Shown here piece after piece: positions 40,518 through 50,526 of a stretch of DNA of 64,000 bases. The position numbers were made by a program, and so were the translations under genes. The notes beneath the pieces are model-generated. The model saw only the letters and a list, made by a program, of their open reading frames with translations, ran no database searches and was not told the DNA's origin. Source of the DNA: Dehalococcoidia bacterium (GTDB lineage Bacteria > Chloroflexota > Dehalococcoidia > UBA2979); contig JAPYRK010000003.1 in the NCBI GenBank assembly GCA_029941115.1, positions 54,536 to 118,535 on the forward strand, given 5' to 3'. Position 1 is the first letter of the stretch. Each line of letters begins with the position of its first letter.

Positions 40518-41501
40518 ATGAATAATTTTAAGACAGCTATTCTTTTAGCCACGATTTCAGGATTATTGGTAGTGATTGGTGGCGCTGTAGGAGGCATACA
40601 GGGCTCATTGCTTTTCTTGATTCTCGCGTTAGCGTTGAACGTGGGTTCTTACTGGAAATCAGCTGATTTAATTCTAAGGGCGTCGCGTGCGCACGAGGTA
40701 AGCGTTGAGGAAGAACCTAAATTACATAGGATGATCAGTGAAATTTCTGAATTAGCAGGAATGCCAAAACCTAGAGTGTATTTAATGAACTCTCCTCAAC
40801 CTAATGCTTTTGCAACCGGACGAAATCCAGAAAATGCTGCAGTTGCGATCACCGACGGTATTCGTGAACTGCTTACTGAAAGAGAACTGCGAGCAGTAAT
40901 TGGTCATGAGATGGCGCATGTGTCGAATCGAGATATATTAATATCGACTATAGCTGCATCCGTGGCCTCGGCTATTAGTTGGATTGGCTTCATCGGCTTT
41001 TGGTTTGGGGGTAGTAGGAATAATGGTGGAAACATTGTGGCACTTCTGCTGGCTCCTTTATTAGCAGGTATGATCCAAATGGCAATTTCACGATCACGCG
41101 AGTATGAAGCAGATGCTGATGGAGCTGAGTTTGTAGGTGATCCACTAGCGTTAGCCACAGCGTTGCAGAAGATCGAAATGGGCGCGCAACGAATACCTAT
41201 GAAAGTACCGGAAACTACAGCTCACTTATTTATAATGAATCCATTTCTTGGCATGAATAAACGCAGTATGTTTTCTACCCACCCTAAAACCGAAGATCGC
41301 GTAGCTCGGCTAACCAAAATGGCAGCTTCTCTGGAAGAAACCAAGTCCGGCGCAAAAGAAATGAATTCTGGGTATCAGAAAAAAAGAAAAGAGTATGGTA
41401 GTCAGTCAAAATCACGAGTCAAGGGAAGACTCGACCGTGATGAAAGCCCACTTACACGAAGAGCTCGAGAGCGAACTGACCGTGAACAGAGTCAAAATTA
41501 A
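40518..41501 (+). CDS. htpX: HtpX-like M48 zinc metalloprotease
   Basis: PRVYLMNSPQPNAFATGRNPENAAVAITDGI, VIGHEMAHVSNRDILIS, REYEADADGAEF. Confidence 0.95.
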   Translation: MNNFKTAILLATISGLLVVIGGAVGGIQGSLLFLILALALNVGSYWKSADLILRASRAHEVSVEEEPKLHRMISEISELAGMPKPRVYLMNSPQPNAFATGRNPENAAVAITDGIRELLTERELRAVIGHEMAHVSNRDILISTIAASVASAISWIGFIGFWFGGSRNNGGNIVALLLAPLLAGMIQMAISRSREYEADADGAEFVGDPLALATALQKIEMGAQRIPMKVPETTAHLFIMNPFLGMNKRSMFSTHPKTEDRVARLTKMAASLEETKSGAKEMNSGYQKKRKEYGSQSKSRVKGRLDRDESPLTRRARERTDREQSQN

Positions 41502-41525
41502 TTTGGACTCAAACGCCATCTTGGA

Positions 41526-42119
41526 ATGAGCACGCCGGAGATGGTAAGCACGTTTAGCCGCCGTCTTAGGGCAACGGTGCCCGCAAGCGTACTGGAGCAT
41601 TCCGAGCGAGTGGCGAAGCTTGCCGGTGAATTGATGTCAATGCGTGGGGAAGCTTCCGAGACTGCGATCCTAATGGGATTGGCTCATGATGTGTGTAGGC
41701 ATTTTAGTAATGAGGAGTGGTTAAGCCACGCTAAGAAACTGGGTTTATTAGTATCTGATTTGGAGCGACGCCATCCCGTGTTACTGCACGGCCCGATTGG
41801 GGCAAGTGTTTTGAAAACCTCCTTTAACATACGGTCAAAGGATGTTTTGGAAGCAGTCTACTATCACACATATGGGTATCCCACATTTTCGAATTCAGCT
41901 TGGGCGATGTTCATAGCAGATAAAATAGAGCCGCAAAAAATTCAGGAAAATGCCCGATTAAACGCTGTTTCTGAGTTAAGCCTAGACACATCCCGCCCAC
42001 TATCAGAGATTGCATTAGCGATTTTGGATTTCCAAATTGATGATCTCATAGGCCGTGGAAGAGAGGTTCATTCCCTTCAGATAACAGCACGTAACTTCTT
42101 AGTTTCAGAGCAGTTATAG
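41526..42119 (+). CDS. HD-domain hydrolase (YqeK-like)
   Basis: LEHSERVAKLAGEL, GLAHDVCRHF, HGPIGASVLK, AVYYHTYGYPTFSNSAWAMFIADKIEP. Confidence 0.82.
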   Translation: MSTPEMVSTFSRRLRATVPASVLEHSERVAKLAGELMSMRGEASETAILMGLAHDVCRHFSNEEWLSHAKKLGLLVSDLERRHPVLLHGPIGASVLKTSFNIRSKDVLEAVYYHTYGYPTFSNSAWAMFIADKIEPQKIQENARLNAVSELSLDTSRPLSEIALAILDFQIDDLIGRGREVHSLQITARNFLVSEQL

Positions 42120-42204
42120 TGTGGTCTACTGACCGATCTCTATTAATTTGGTAGTATCGGTCTAGCATACGATCGAAGCAAAGCCTCTAAAATTAGATTG
42201 TGAG

Positions 42205-43821
42205 ATGTCGATGGAAGTTTATTCCGGATTCAAAGAAAAACCTCGTCGAAGTTTGTGGCTTTTTGGGTTAGAGTCGGATCAGCCCACTTTACAGCAACGC
42301 CAGGAACGGGCATCAGGCATTTCCCGAAGAATTGGCCGAGTGGTGGAGGCCCAAGAGATTCCGACTGCAGATGAGCTAACTCTTCCTAGTCCAAGAATTA
42401 ACCCACCAGAGGCACTTTCAGAGTTCTGTTTTCAAGATAATTATGAACGGGCCCTACACGCAAATTGTGGCGGCCGACAAAATTTTGTTTATATAGGAGT
42501 TCCGAACCCACCGGATATTGTTGCTCATCCCAGGACGAATTCTGAACTCGAAGCAATTCTTGAATGGTGTGACGAACAGAACTACATAGCTATTCCATAC
42601 GGAGGTGGTTCTTCTGTGGTTGATGGAATTACACCACCTATGGATAACGACCGTCCTGTGGTCACGATTGACATGGACCAATTTGATCAAGTACTTGAAG
42701 TTGATTCAGTGTCGAGGGCAGCTTTGATCCAAGCAGGTGTGTACGGGCCTCACCTCGAAGATCAACTTCGTCCACATGGCTATACACTGCGTCATTTTCC
42801 TCAATCTTTTGCTGGATCGACTCTAGGCGGGTGGATTGTTACACGTGCTGGTGGTCACTATGCCACTAATAATACGCATATTGATGATTTTGTAGAGAAT
42901 GTGAAAATGTTAAGCCCTAGAGGTTGGATAGAGACTCGACGACTTCCCGGCGACGGTGCTGGTCCGCAGCCGGAGCGGCTCATTTTGGGTAGTGAAGGAA
43001 TCCTAGGACTGGTTACCGAAGCCTGGATGAAGATACAAGATAGACCAAAATATCGAGCTACAGCTGGAATACTATTTTCGTCTTGGCGAGATGGCTATGA
43101 GGCTACTCGGGCTATAGTCCAAGCTAAGTTATGGCCGGCGAACTTACGACTTCTTGATGCCGAACTCGGTAAAGATTCTGCTGGACTGGATGGTTCACAG
43201 ACTTTACTGATTGTCGGATTTGAGCATGCAACTATCTCACAAAGAGATGTAATTACTTTGGCTATTGAGATTGCTCGAACAGCCGGAGGATTCATTGATG
43301 ATGAGGATGTACTGATTGATGATGGTAATGGCGAACCTACTGGACGTGGAGGTGCTGTAGGAGCTTGGCGAGATGCATTTATACCAAAAGGTGGTGGATT
43401 AGAGGCAGGACTTGGATTTCTCGGAGGCACAGTAGAAACTGCTATTACTTGGGATAAATGGCCGGATTTCGACGAATTCGTGAGAGCAGAAATGAATAAG
43501 GCTCTCATTGAGATTTGTGGCGGCGGCACACTTAATTGTCGATTTACTCATGTTTATGTTGATGGTCCGGCACCGTACTATACATTTGCGGGTGCATTTC
43601 CAGGTGATGACCCTGTAGGGCAGTCAATCGCGTTTAAGGAAGCGGCATCTGACGCAATTATTAAAGCCGGCGGCACAATTACTCACCATCATGCGGTTGG
43701 TCGAATGCACAGGAAATGGTACGACCAGCAGCGTCCTGATCTATTCGGAGACATGATTCGCGCAGCCAAGAATGCGGTTGATCCCAAGGGAATTTTGAAT
43801 CCAGGCGTGTTGATAGACTAA
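42205..43821 (+). CDS. FAD-binding oxidase, alkylglycerone-phosphate-synthase-like
   Basis: FAD-binding PYGGGSSVVDGI; HFPQSFAGSTLGGWIVTRAGGHYATNNTHIDDFV; C-terminal THHHAVGRMHRKW. Confidence 0.85.
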   Translation: MSMEVYSGFKEKPRRSLWLFGLESDQPTLQQRQERASGISRRIGRVVEAQEIPTADELTLPSPRINPPEALSEFCFQDNYERALHANCGGRQNFVYIGVPNPPDIVAHPRTNSELEAILEWCDEQNYIAIPYGGGSSVVDGITPPMDNDRPVVTIDMDQFDQVLEVDSVSRAALIQAGVYGPHLEDQLRPHGYTLRHFPQSFAGSTLGGWIVTRAGGHYATNNTHIDDFVENVKMLSPRGWIETRRLPGDGAGPQPERLILGSEGILGLVTEAWMKIQDRPKYRATAGILFSSWRDGYEATRAIVQAKLWPANLRLLDAELGKDSAGLDGSQTLLIVGFEHATISQRDVITLAIEIARTAGGFIDDEDVLIDDGNGEPTGRGGAVGAWRDAFIPKGGGLEAGLGFLGGTVETAITWDKWPDFDEFVRAEMNKALIEICGGGTLNCRFTHVYVDGPAPYYTFAGAFPGDDPVGQSIAFKEAASDAIIKAGGTITHHHAVGRMHRKWYDQQRPDLFGDMIRAAKNAVDPKGILNPGVLID

Positions 43822-43829
43822 GCTTTATC

Positions 43830-43905
43830 TGGCGACCCCGAGCGGATTCGAACCGCCGATCTTCGCCGTGACAGGGCGACGTGTTAACCGCTACACTACG
43901 GGGCC
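43830..43905 (-). tRNA. tRNA-Asp (anticodon GTC), CCA encoded
   Basis: Reverse complement GGCCCCGTAGTGTAGCGGTTAACACGTCGCCCTGTCACGGCGAAGATCGGCGGTTCGAATCCGCTCGGGGTCGCCA folds as a canonical cloverleaf. Confidence 0.97.
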
Positions 43906-44018
43906 TTAGAGCCTGAGTACTAGACTAATTTAAATGACTGGCTGGCGCTAGCCCCTTTAGGCAATGACGTTTATTCTTTTGTATGTGATGGTTAATATTT
44001 GATGATAGGGTAGAAGTC

Positions 44019-44144
44019 ATGCTAAACGATGAACGAAACAGAAGAGATTCAAAATTTATGAAGAGTGAACTAAAGCGAGTTCTTGGAGTAGGAGTTGTGT
44101 CTTTTGGGATGTTGCTTGCGTTATTCATCGTTGATCGAATCTAG
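44019..44144 (+). CDS. putative 41-aa small single-TM protein
   Basis: MLNDERNRRDSKFMKSELKRVLGVGVVSFGMLLALFIVDRI; charged N-terminus then one TM-like helix; absent from supplied ORF track. Confidence 0.4.
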   Translation: MLNDERNRRDSKFMKSELKRVLGVGVVSFGMLLALFIVDRI

Positions 44145-44155
44145 CAGTTTACAAG

Positions 44156-44695
44156 CTACTCAAATCTTCTCCACGTCACGAGTGCTATTACTCCAGCCAT
44201 AAGAACTTCAAATAAACTCAGCATGACACCACCGGTCAAGGTGAGGAAAATTAAGGCGCGACCAGAAATTATCAGTAAACCGGATATCAGTCCTGTGATT
44301 TGTAAATTTCGCCCCAATTTATTGCCACTGATTACTTCCATCAGCTTCGATATCAGAAGACCGAGTGCGTAGGCTATGAGCCCATGTCCGACTAAGTTCA
44401 GTAACGGAATTTGACTGATCAAGCTAGTAGGAATTATTGACAGACTCCCGAGAAGTAACGCAGTCGGAAGAATAGTCGCAATGGTGGCGATGAGGCGTCG
44501 CTTTGAAAGTTGATATTGGATTGGTTTTCTAAACTGAGCACAAGTTTCGCAGCGGATACCCCCAGGAGTATGGAAAATGCACTTACCGCAGAAAGAATTT
44601 CCGCATTTCCCGCAGCCAAGAGTCGATGGGTCCCCACAGGATTCGCACGTAATTTTTTGACTGTATTTATTTTTGTTTCGGTTATTTGATCTCAT
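44156..44695 (-). CDS. zinc-ribbon/B-box-like membrane protein
   Basis: CESCGDPSTLGCGKCGNSFCGKCIFHTPGGIRCETCA then several TM segments. Confidence 0.75.
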   Translation of the reverse strand: MRSNNRNKNKYSQKITCESCGDPSTLGCGKCGNSFCGKCIFHTPGGIRCETCAQFRKPIQYQLSKRRLIATIATILPTALLLGSLSIIPTSLISQIPLLNLVGHGLIAYALGLLISKLMEVISGNKLGRNLQITGLISGLLIISGRALIFLTLTGGVMLSLFEVLMAGVIALVTWRRFE

Positions 44696-44748
44696 AGGCT
44701 GCCTGACAAGTTAACCAGATCTTGTGAGCTCAGTATTCCCTCTCGAAG

Positions 44749-46278
44749 TTAGTGGGCGATTTCCGAGGATCGAGTTTCACGAACTACGGTTACTTTGATT
44801 TGGCCAGGGTACTGAAGTGATTGCTCTATCTCTTTTGAGATTTCTCTAGCGAGTCTAGTCGATCCGAGATCGTCTATCTGATCAGGCTTTACCATGATTC
44901 GAATTTCACGACCGGCTTGAATAGCGAATGCCTGTTCGACACCATCGAAAGAATTCGCAATTGTTTCTAGAGCCTCTAATCGTTTTACATACTCCTCGAC
45001 CTGTTCTCTACGTGCCCCCGGTCGGCTTCCGGACATGGAGTCAGCACAAATTACGATCAGAGCCTCTAGAGTTTCTGGCTTGACCTCTTCGTGGTGAGCC
45101 TCAATGGTGTGGGTGATTGCCTGGGAAAGACCATATCTTCGACCTATTTCAGCTCCAAGTAACGCATGTGTACCTTCAATTTCTCGATCGACGGCTTTGC
45201 CGAGGTCATGGAGAAGGCCGCCAACTCGAGCAACTTCAACGTCAGCTCCAAGTTCATGTGCTAGTGCCGCGGCGAGCCAAGAAGTTTCGATGCAGTGCCG
45301 AAGCTGGTTCTGTCCGTATGAATAGCGAAATTGAAGTCGACCTAGGGTTTTTACTATTTCATTGTGCAATCCAGTTACCTCAGCATCAACTACCGCTTGC
45401 TGGCCAGCCTTTTCGATACGTTTATCTATTTCTCGGCGAGCCCGGTCTACGGCGTCTTCAATTCTTGAAGGTTGGATGCGACCATCTTGGATTAGGTAGT
45501 CTAACGCTGTTCGTGCTATTTCTCGGCGGGTAGGTTCGAATGCAGATACTGTCACTACTCCAGGGGTATCGTCGATAATTAAATCACAGCCGGTAGCGGC
45601 TTCAAAAGCTCTTATATTTCTACCTTCACGACCAATTATTCTGCCCTTAACTTCATCTGACGGAATTGCGACGACACTTACCGTCATTTCAGTCGTTACT
45701 TCTGAGCTGATCCGTTGCATAACGGTGGCCAGTATTTTTCTTGCCCTGACATCGGCTTCAGCTTTTGCTGAGTCCTCCATCGCAACTACTCGACGCGCGG
45801 ATTCATCACGGAGTTCAGCGTCAAGTTGGTTGAGTAGCTCTTCCTTGGCTGCGTCCGAAGAGAGTCCTGCAATTTCCTCTAGCCTTTGCTGTATACCCAG
45901 CGTTTGTTCATTGATTTCGGCTTCTTGGGCCTCGATCTCCGTGACTTGGGTTCGGAGGTCATCTTCAATTTTCTCGATATTTTCAGTTCTTCGATCGATA
46001 GATTCTTCCCGTTGATCAATTCGGCGCTCGGTTCGTCCAATTTCACGCCGTCGATCGCGGATTTCTTCGTCAATCTCTTTTCGCCGGATAACGGATTTAT
46101 TTTCGGCACTAGTAACGATGTCACCGGATTCTTTGATGGCGATATTTAATAACGTTTGCGATTCGCTTGTTGCCTTGTTGATCAGTCCCGCGGAAGAATT
46201 ATTGCTGTAAAGATGAATTATGATTGCCCCGACAAGCACGCCGGCCACGAGGGCCGCTAGAATTATAAGAAGGTCCAT
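44749..46278 (-). CDS. rny: ribonuclease Y
   Basis: N-terminal TM, coiled coil, KH domain (GRIIGREGRNIRAFEAATGCDLIIDDTP), HD (RVGGLLHDLGKAVD). Confidence 0.97.
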   Translation of the reverse strand: MDLLIILAALVAGVLVGAIIIHLYSNNSSAGLINKATSESQTLLNIAIKESGDIVTSAENKSVIRRKEIDEEIRDRRREIGRTERRIDQREESIDRRTENIEKIEDDLRTQVTEIEAQEAEINEQTLGIQQRLEEIAGLSSDAAKEELLNQLDAELRDESARRVVAMEDSAKAEADVRARKILATVMQRISSEVTTEMTVSVVAIPSDEVKGRIIGREGRNIRAFEAATGCDLIIDDTPGVVTVSAFEPTRREIARTALDYLIQDGRIQPSRIEDAVDRARREIDKRIEKAGQQAVVDAEVTGLHNEIVKTLGRLQFRYSYGQNQLRHCIETSWLAAALAHELGADVEVARVGGLLHDLGKAVDREIEGTHALLGAEIGRRYGLSQAITHTIEAHHEEVKPETLEALIVICADSMSGSRPGARREQVEEYVKRLEALETIANSFDGVEQAFAIQAGREIRIMVKPDQIDDLGSTRLAREISKEIEQSLQYPGQIKVTVVRETRSSEIAH

Positions 46279-46424
46279 GATTATTCTCCGAACGATATGA
46301 CCGCGCGCCGCACTGGATCCAGCTTGTTAGGTAGAATTCCTAATATTCAGGCTTCGCGTCGGGTCCTGTAATTATTTTTATATGACAATAGCGTAACACG
46401 TCGCTCAACTGATCAGGGGCAATT

Positions 46425-47105
46425 TCAGGAGCTGAGAGATATGGAAAAGTGCTGATCCGCAAGTTGGCGTGAGAGATCGTAGCTGAATCCTCGTTGAACT
46501 AGATATCTGTAGAGACGAATTTTGGCCGTTGGTTGGTCATGTTTTCTTAAGCGTGCTGCTTTTGTCTCTGCGACTTCTTGTGCCGCGCATAAATCGGAAT
46601 GTGATTCGAGGGCTTCATCTGAAGCCGTCTTAGATACACCACGCGCCTGAAGTTCCTGTTTGAGTTTTTGAGATGACTTCAATCGCGCGTTGCTCCGAGT
46701 GACATGAGCTTTTGCAGTAGATGAGTCGTTTAGGTATCCAAGTATATCGATTCGTGTAATGGCGACATTGATCATATCGTCAGTGAATGTGTACCGTTTT
46801 GTGTTCTTAATTAGTAATCTTAATTCCTGCTCAGTTCTCTGTTTTTGAGAAATAAGTCTGAAGGCTCGATTGACGGACTCTTGGTACAGAGCAGATGTAA
46901 TTGCCTCGTTCCAAGTGGTTACCGTATGTTGTGATCCTTTAAAGAGTCGATACTCGACGACAGTGTCAATAGGGAAGACATCACTATGGATTTCGGAATT
47001 GGTACTTTCTTGTGTATAGTCAACCTTGACACGTTCTTGAGCACGTGCTTTTAGTGCTTTAATCACGATTGAGCCAGTGGGCGGTAGCTCCTCGAGAAGT
47101 TGCAC
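46425..47105 (-). CDS. recX: RecX-family regulatory protein
   Basis: RAFRLISQKQRTEQELRLLIKN...LNDSSTAKAHVTRSNARLKSSQKLKQELQARGVS; directly downstream of recA. Confidence 0.87.
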   Translation of the reverse strand: MQLLEELPPTGSIVIKALKARAQERVKVDYTQESTNSEIHSDVFPIDTVVEYRLFKGSQHTVTTWNEAITSALYQESVNRAFRLISQKQRTEQELRLLIKNTKRYTFTDDMINVAITRIDILGYLNDSSTAKAHVTRSNARLKSSQKLKQELQARGVSKTASDEALESHSDLCAAQEVAETKAARLRKHDQPTAKIRLYRYLVQRGFSYDLSRQLADQHFSISLSS

Positions 47106-47106
47106 T

Positions 47107-48261
47107 TTAGTCAGTTGTATTCAGCAATGCTGGAACTTCGTCGACCGCGGGAGCCATGGAATCGAACTCATCAGGCGAAATATTTTCAGGAGCAGTGTTG
47201 TCTGAGGTCACGGTTGATTTTGTGATTCCGGCAAGTTGTCGAACTTGATTATCAATTTCTTCGAATAGATTGTTATTTTCTTGCAGGTAAGTTGAGGCGT
47301 TGCGTTTGCCTTGGCCTAGCCGTAGATCTCCGTAAGAGAAGAAGGCACCAGCTTTTTTTACTACATCGTATTCGACGGCGAGATCCAGTACGTCACTCCA
47401 TCGATTTATTCCGTGAAGATTTGGAGTGAACATGATTTCAAATTCAGCCTGTCTAAAAGGGGGAGCAACTTTATTTTTAACAACCTTACATCGAACACGA
47501 TTCCCAATAAATGTTTGGCCATCTTTAATTGATTCAATTCGTCGTATATCTATTCGGACGGAGGAGTAAAATTTGAGTGAGCGGCCACCTGGAGTGGTTT
47601 CAGGACTTCCAAACATTACGCCAATTTTTTCACGAAGTTGATTAATAAATACCAATGATGTGTTAGATCGGGATACAGCGGCAGTCAACTTTCGCATTGC
47701 TTGAGACATTAATCGTGCCTGTAGGCCTGGCAAACTGTCACCCATATCACCTTCGAGTTCGGCGCGAGGAACTAGCGCTGCCACCGAGTCAATGACAACT
47801 ATGTCTAAGGCAGATGAGCGAATAAGAGCTTCACAAATTTCTAGTGCCTGTTCACCAGTATCAGGTTGGGATATCAATAGCTCTTCAATGTCAATTCCAC
47901 AAGCAGCAGCGTATTCTGGGTCGAGTGCATGCTCGACGTCAATGTAGGCAGCAGCACCACCAGCGCGCTGACATTCGGCGATTATGTGTTGTGCAAGCGT
48001 GGATTTCCCTGCAGATTCAGGGCCGAATATTTCGGTAACTCGACCGCGCGGTATTCCTCCAATCCCAAGCGCAATATCAAGTGATAGTGCACCAGTGGGT
48101 ATCGAGGTGATATTGAGTGCTGCTTCTGCATCGCCGAGTCGCATAATAGAGCCTTTACCATGCTCTTTGACAATTTCATCAATTGCAATGCTTAGATTTT
48201 TTTCTCGGTCAGAGCCGTATGTTTGTTCGTCAGATGTATGAGCTTTGTTTTTCGATGGCAT
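47107..48261 (-). CDS. recA: recombinase RecA
   Basis: [77 protein letters not shown]. Confidence 0.98.
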   Translation of the reverse strand: MPSKNKAHTSDEQTYGSDREKNLSIAIDEIVKEHGKGSIMRLGDAEAALNITSIPTGALSLDIALGIGGIPRGRVTEIFGPESAGKSTLAQHIIAECQRAGGAAAYIDVEHALDPEYAAACGIDIEELLISQPDTGEQALEICEALIRSSALDIVVIDSVAALVPRAELEGDMGDSLPGLQARLMSQAMRKLTAAVSRSNTSLVFINQLREKIGVMFGSPETTPGGRSLKFYSSVRIDIRRIESIKDGQTFIGNRVRCKVVKNKVAPPFRQAEFEIMFTPNLHGINRWSDVLDLAVEYDVVKKAGAFFSYGDLRLGQGKRNASTYLQENNNLFEEIDNQVRQLAGITKSTVTSDNTAPENISPDEFDSMAPAVDEVPALLNTTD

Positions 48262-48320
48262 GATTGGATTGATCCTGTTCTTGGAGCGGCCCCCACCAGC
48301 TAGTTCAGTACTACAATATA

Positions 48321-48332
48321 GAACAAATGTTC
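48321..48332. promoter_or_regulatory. LexA/SOS box (Gram-positive type, GAAC-N4-GTTC)
   Basis: GAACAAATGTTC, 60 bp upstream of the recA start codon. Confidence 0.8.
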
Positions 48333-48390
48333 GAATGTCAACTTGTAGGCATGTTTAGGCGATTTGTTATGATTGAACTGGCAAGTCTTA

Positions 48391-48657
48391 TCAGGAGGCA
48401 GAACGGATAAAGTCAGATATCAGGAAGATTGTGATCATGGCCAGCATCGGCGTAATATCAAATGTTCCACCGATGGGCGGTATGATGCGACGTAGAGGCT
48501 GCAGGATGGGGTCGGTTATATTTGCGAGTATGCGAGCGATTTCGCTTTCCCGTAGACCTGGAAACCACGATATCAATGATCGCCCGAGAATGCAGAATGC
48601 TAAAAGTCGCAGGATTGTCGAGACGATTGTTGCTGTTAAAACGATTAAAGGGTCCAA
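48391..48657 (-). CDS. YggT-family membrane protein
   Basis: ILGRSLISWFPG...ITDPILQPLRRIIPPIGGTFDITPMLAM. Confidence 0.92.
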   Translation of the reverse strand: MDPLIVLTATIVSTILRLLAFCILGRSLISWFPGLRESEIARILANITDPILQPLRRIIPPIGGTFDITPMLAMITIFLISDFIRSAS

Positions 48658-48671
48658 ATATATTCTCCGTT

Positions 48672-49481
48672 CTATGCTCGTAATTCAATTGCTCGGGCGT
48701 ATGCTGCTGCAATAGCACTGTCGAAAGTCATGTTAACATCTGCGCTCTGTAAAATAGCAAGTCCAGCCGCTGTGGTTCCACCAGGTGATGTAACTGCTGT
48801 ACGGAGATCTTGAATACTGCTATGTGAGGTCTGCGCATATTTTGCAGCACCGAGAACTGTTTGCAGCACCAGTGCCTTTGCATCTGTATCAGTCATTCCT
48901 CTCGTAGTTGCAGCACTAATCATTGCCTCAATTATTTGGAAGATATAAGCAGGCCCTGAGCCGTTGATCGCCGTGCAAAGATCAACCTCATCATCGGAAC
49001 CTACCTCTACTAAAGTGGGGCAAGATGCTTTTATGAGATTGATAACAGTGTTCTTCTGTTGAGATGTGAATTCAGGCGCGAAATAGATCGCGGCAGCTCC
49101 TTCCATGGCAGCAGCCGGAAGATTAGGCATAATTCTTACGCTGAGAGGTTGCCCTGTTTTTTCGATGATAGTTGTTAACGGGATTCCCGCGGCCACAGAT
49201 ACGACTAGCGTACTATTATTGATTTGCCCTCTGAAAGGCTCAACTGTCTCGGAAAATTGTTGTGGTTTTACGCTCAGGATAATGAGATCAGGTGAGTTGT
49301 CCCGCAACGCGTTGTGCGCAGATTTGGTGACGATTATTGGGTATTTGTCTCGCAAATAATCCTGGCGTTCTTTATCAAGCTCAGCGACTGTTATGTCTAA
49401 ATCACTAGCTTCTTCTGAATTTAAAATCCCCGCTAGAAGAGCCTCACCCATGAAGCCTCCACCAATTAGCAATATATTCAT
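48672..49481 (-). CDS. proC: pyrroline-5-carboxylate reductase
   Basis: GGGFMGEALLAGIL, IRIMPNLPAAAMEGA-like region, NGSGPAYIFQIIEAM, TSPGGTTAAGL. Confidence 0.96.
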   Translation of the reverse strand: MNILLIGGGFMGEALLAGILNSEEASDLDITVAELDKERQDYLRDKYPIIVTKSAHNALRDNSPDLIILSVKPQQFSETVEPFRGQINNSTLVVSVAAGIPLTTIIEKTGQPLSVRIMPNLPAAAMEGAAAIYFAPEFTSQQKNTVINLIKASCPTLVEVGSDDEVDLCTAINGSGPAYIFQIIEAMISAATTRGMTDTDAKALVLQTVLGAAKYAQTSHSSIQDLRTAVTSPGGTTAAGLAILQSADVNMTFDSAIAAAYARAIELRA

Positions 49482-49538
49482 TTTATTTCCTTACCCGATC
49501 CTCATTATTTCTGTGGTCTTGAATTCTCCACGGTTGCT

Positions 49539-50246
49539 TTATCTTGCTCTTTCTCCAAAAAGTGTCGTTCCCAATCTAATAGTTGTGGCTCCCTCTTCAA
49601 TGGCAATCTCAAAATCACGACTCATCCCCATCGAGAGTTCTTTTAAAGCAAAATTGTTGGCGATCTCTCGCAATTCCTGGAATATCGGCCGTGTGCGTTC
49701 AATTTCTGCATAGTACGGGGCGATTGTCATTAAACCTTCCACCGAAATTTCACTGGAATTTTCAGCATGGGATAGAAGACGCTCGAGTTCGTTTTTATGA
49801 ATACCTGATTTCTGCGGCTCGTTCGCGATGTTCACTTCGATATAGCATTTAAGAGGTGGTAAATCAGAATTGATTTCATTCTTTTTTTTAGCTTCTAGTC
49901 TGTGTTTGTTTATCGAATTAATCAGCGCGATGGAGTCTAAGGAGTGCAGAGTATCGATTTTATTTACAGTTTTCTTTACTTTATTACTTTGTAAATGTCC
50001 TAAAAAGTGCCAAATTGGCTGGGTAGGTCGATGCGCTAGTTGTTTTTGTTTGAGTACTAATTCTTGGCTTTTATTTTCTCCGAGATCAGTAATGTGGTTA
50101 TTCAGAGCCTCAATTACTTTCTCTATTCCATGTCCCTTAGTGACGGCAATAAAGGTAATTTCTTTAGAATTTCTTCCCACGCGTTCACATATCGTTTTAA
50201 TTTTTGATTGCACTATTTCGATACGATTATGAATTGTTAGTTCCAC
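49539..50246 (-). CDS. YggS-family PLP homeostasis protein
   Basis: ITFIAVTKGHGIEKV, WHFLGHLQSNKVKKTV, LSMGMSRDFEIAIEEGATTIRLGTTLFGER. Confidence 0.94.
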   Translation of the reverse strand: MELTIHNRIEIVQSKIKTICERVGRNSKEITFIAVTKGHGIEKVIEALNNHITDLGENKSQELVLKQKQLAHRPTQPIWHFLGHLQSNKVKKTVNKIDTLHSLDSIALINSINKHRLEAKKKNEINSDLPPLKCYIEVNIANEPQKSGIHKNELERLLSHAENSSEISVEGLMTIAPYYAEIERTRPIFQELREIANNFALKELSMGMSRDFEIAIEEGATTIRLGTTLFGERAR

Positions 50247-50399
50247 AGCTTGATACCTAGATTCATCAGCATATATTTGTTATTCAGCTTAAAGTTAATA
50301 TTAGGTTGTAAGAACAGTTCCCAGCTACTACCAACAAGCCTTTGTTTTCAAGGGAAACGTCGCTAAACCTGTCCAACAATATCTACCAGTTTACACCTA

Positions 50400-50421
50400 T
50401 ATTGACACCATATTGACACCA
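50400..50421. repeat. tandem direct repeat, 2 x 11 bp (TATTGACACCA)
   Basis: TATTGACACCA TATTGACACCA at the left of the accessory patch. Confidence 0.9.
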
Positions 50422-50483
50422 TGGGGTCGAAGGATCATTCGACTCCTCTTTAGCGATGGGGAGCAGCTGTTTATAAAATCTCT

Positions 50484-50503
50484 GGGGAAATTGGTTACAC
50501 TCT
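50484..50503 (+). repeat. 20-bp direct repeat, copy 1 (GGGGAAATTGGTTACACTCT)
   Basis: Identical 20-mer recurs at 50984..51003, offset exactly 500 bp. Confidence 0.95.
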
Positions 50504-50526
50504 GTTCGGAATCGAAAGGACAGGAT

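Noticed and set aside
43095-43529. 144-aa minus-strand ORF
   Set aside because: Antisense to the FAD oxidase; Pro/Ser-rich shadow composition
43925-44128. 67-aa minus-strand ORF
   Set aside because: No motif; overlaps the more plausible 41-aa plus-strand TM ORF
45117-46149. Several plus-strand ORFs (138, 96, 87 aa) opposite rny
   Set aside because: Antisense to RNase Y coiled-coil/KH/HD coding sequence; no independent motif
50424-50460. tRNA/tmRNA 3'-end-like string (TTCGACTCCTCTTTAGCGA) that could be an att site
   Set aside because: Stem pairing is incomplete and no matching full tRNA exists in the window; cannot be supported without a genome search
50413-50526. In-frame upstream extension of the MDWEQ ORF (MTPWGRRIIRLL...)
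   Set aside because: TTG start within the tandem repeat and no hydrophobic or family-like features; ATG at 50527 with AAAGGACAGG upstream is a better start
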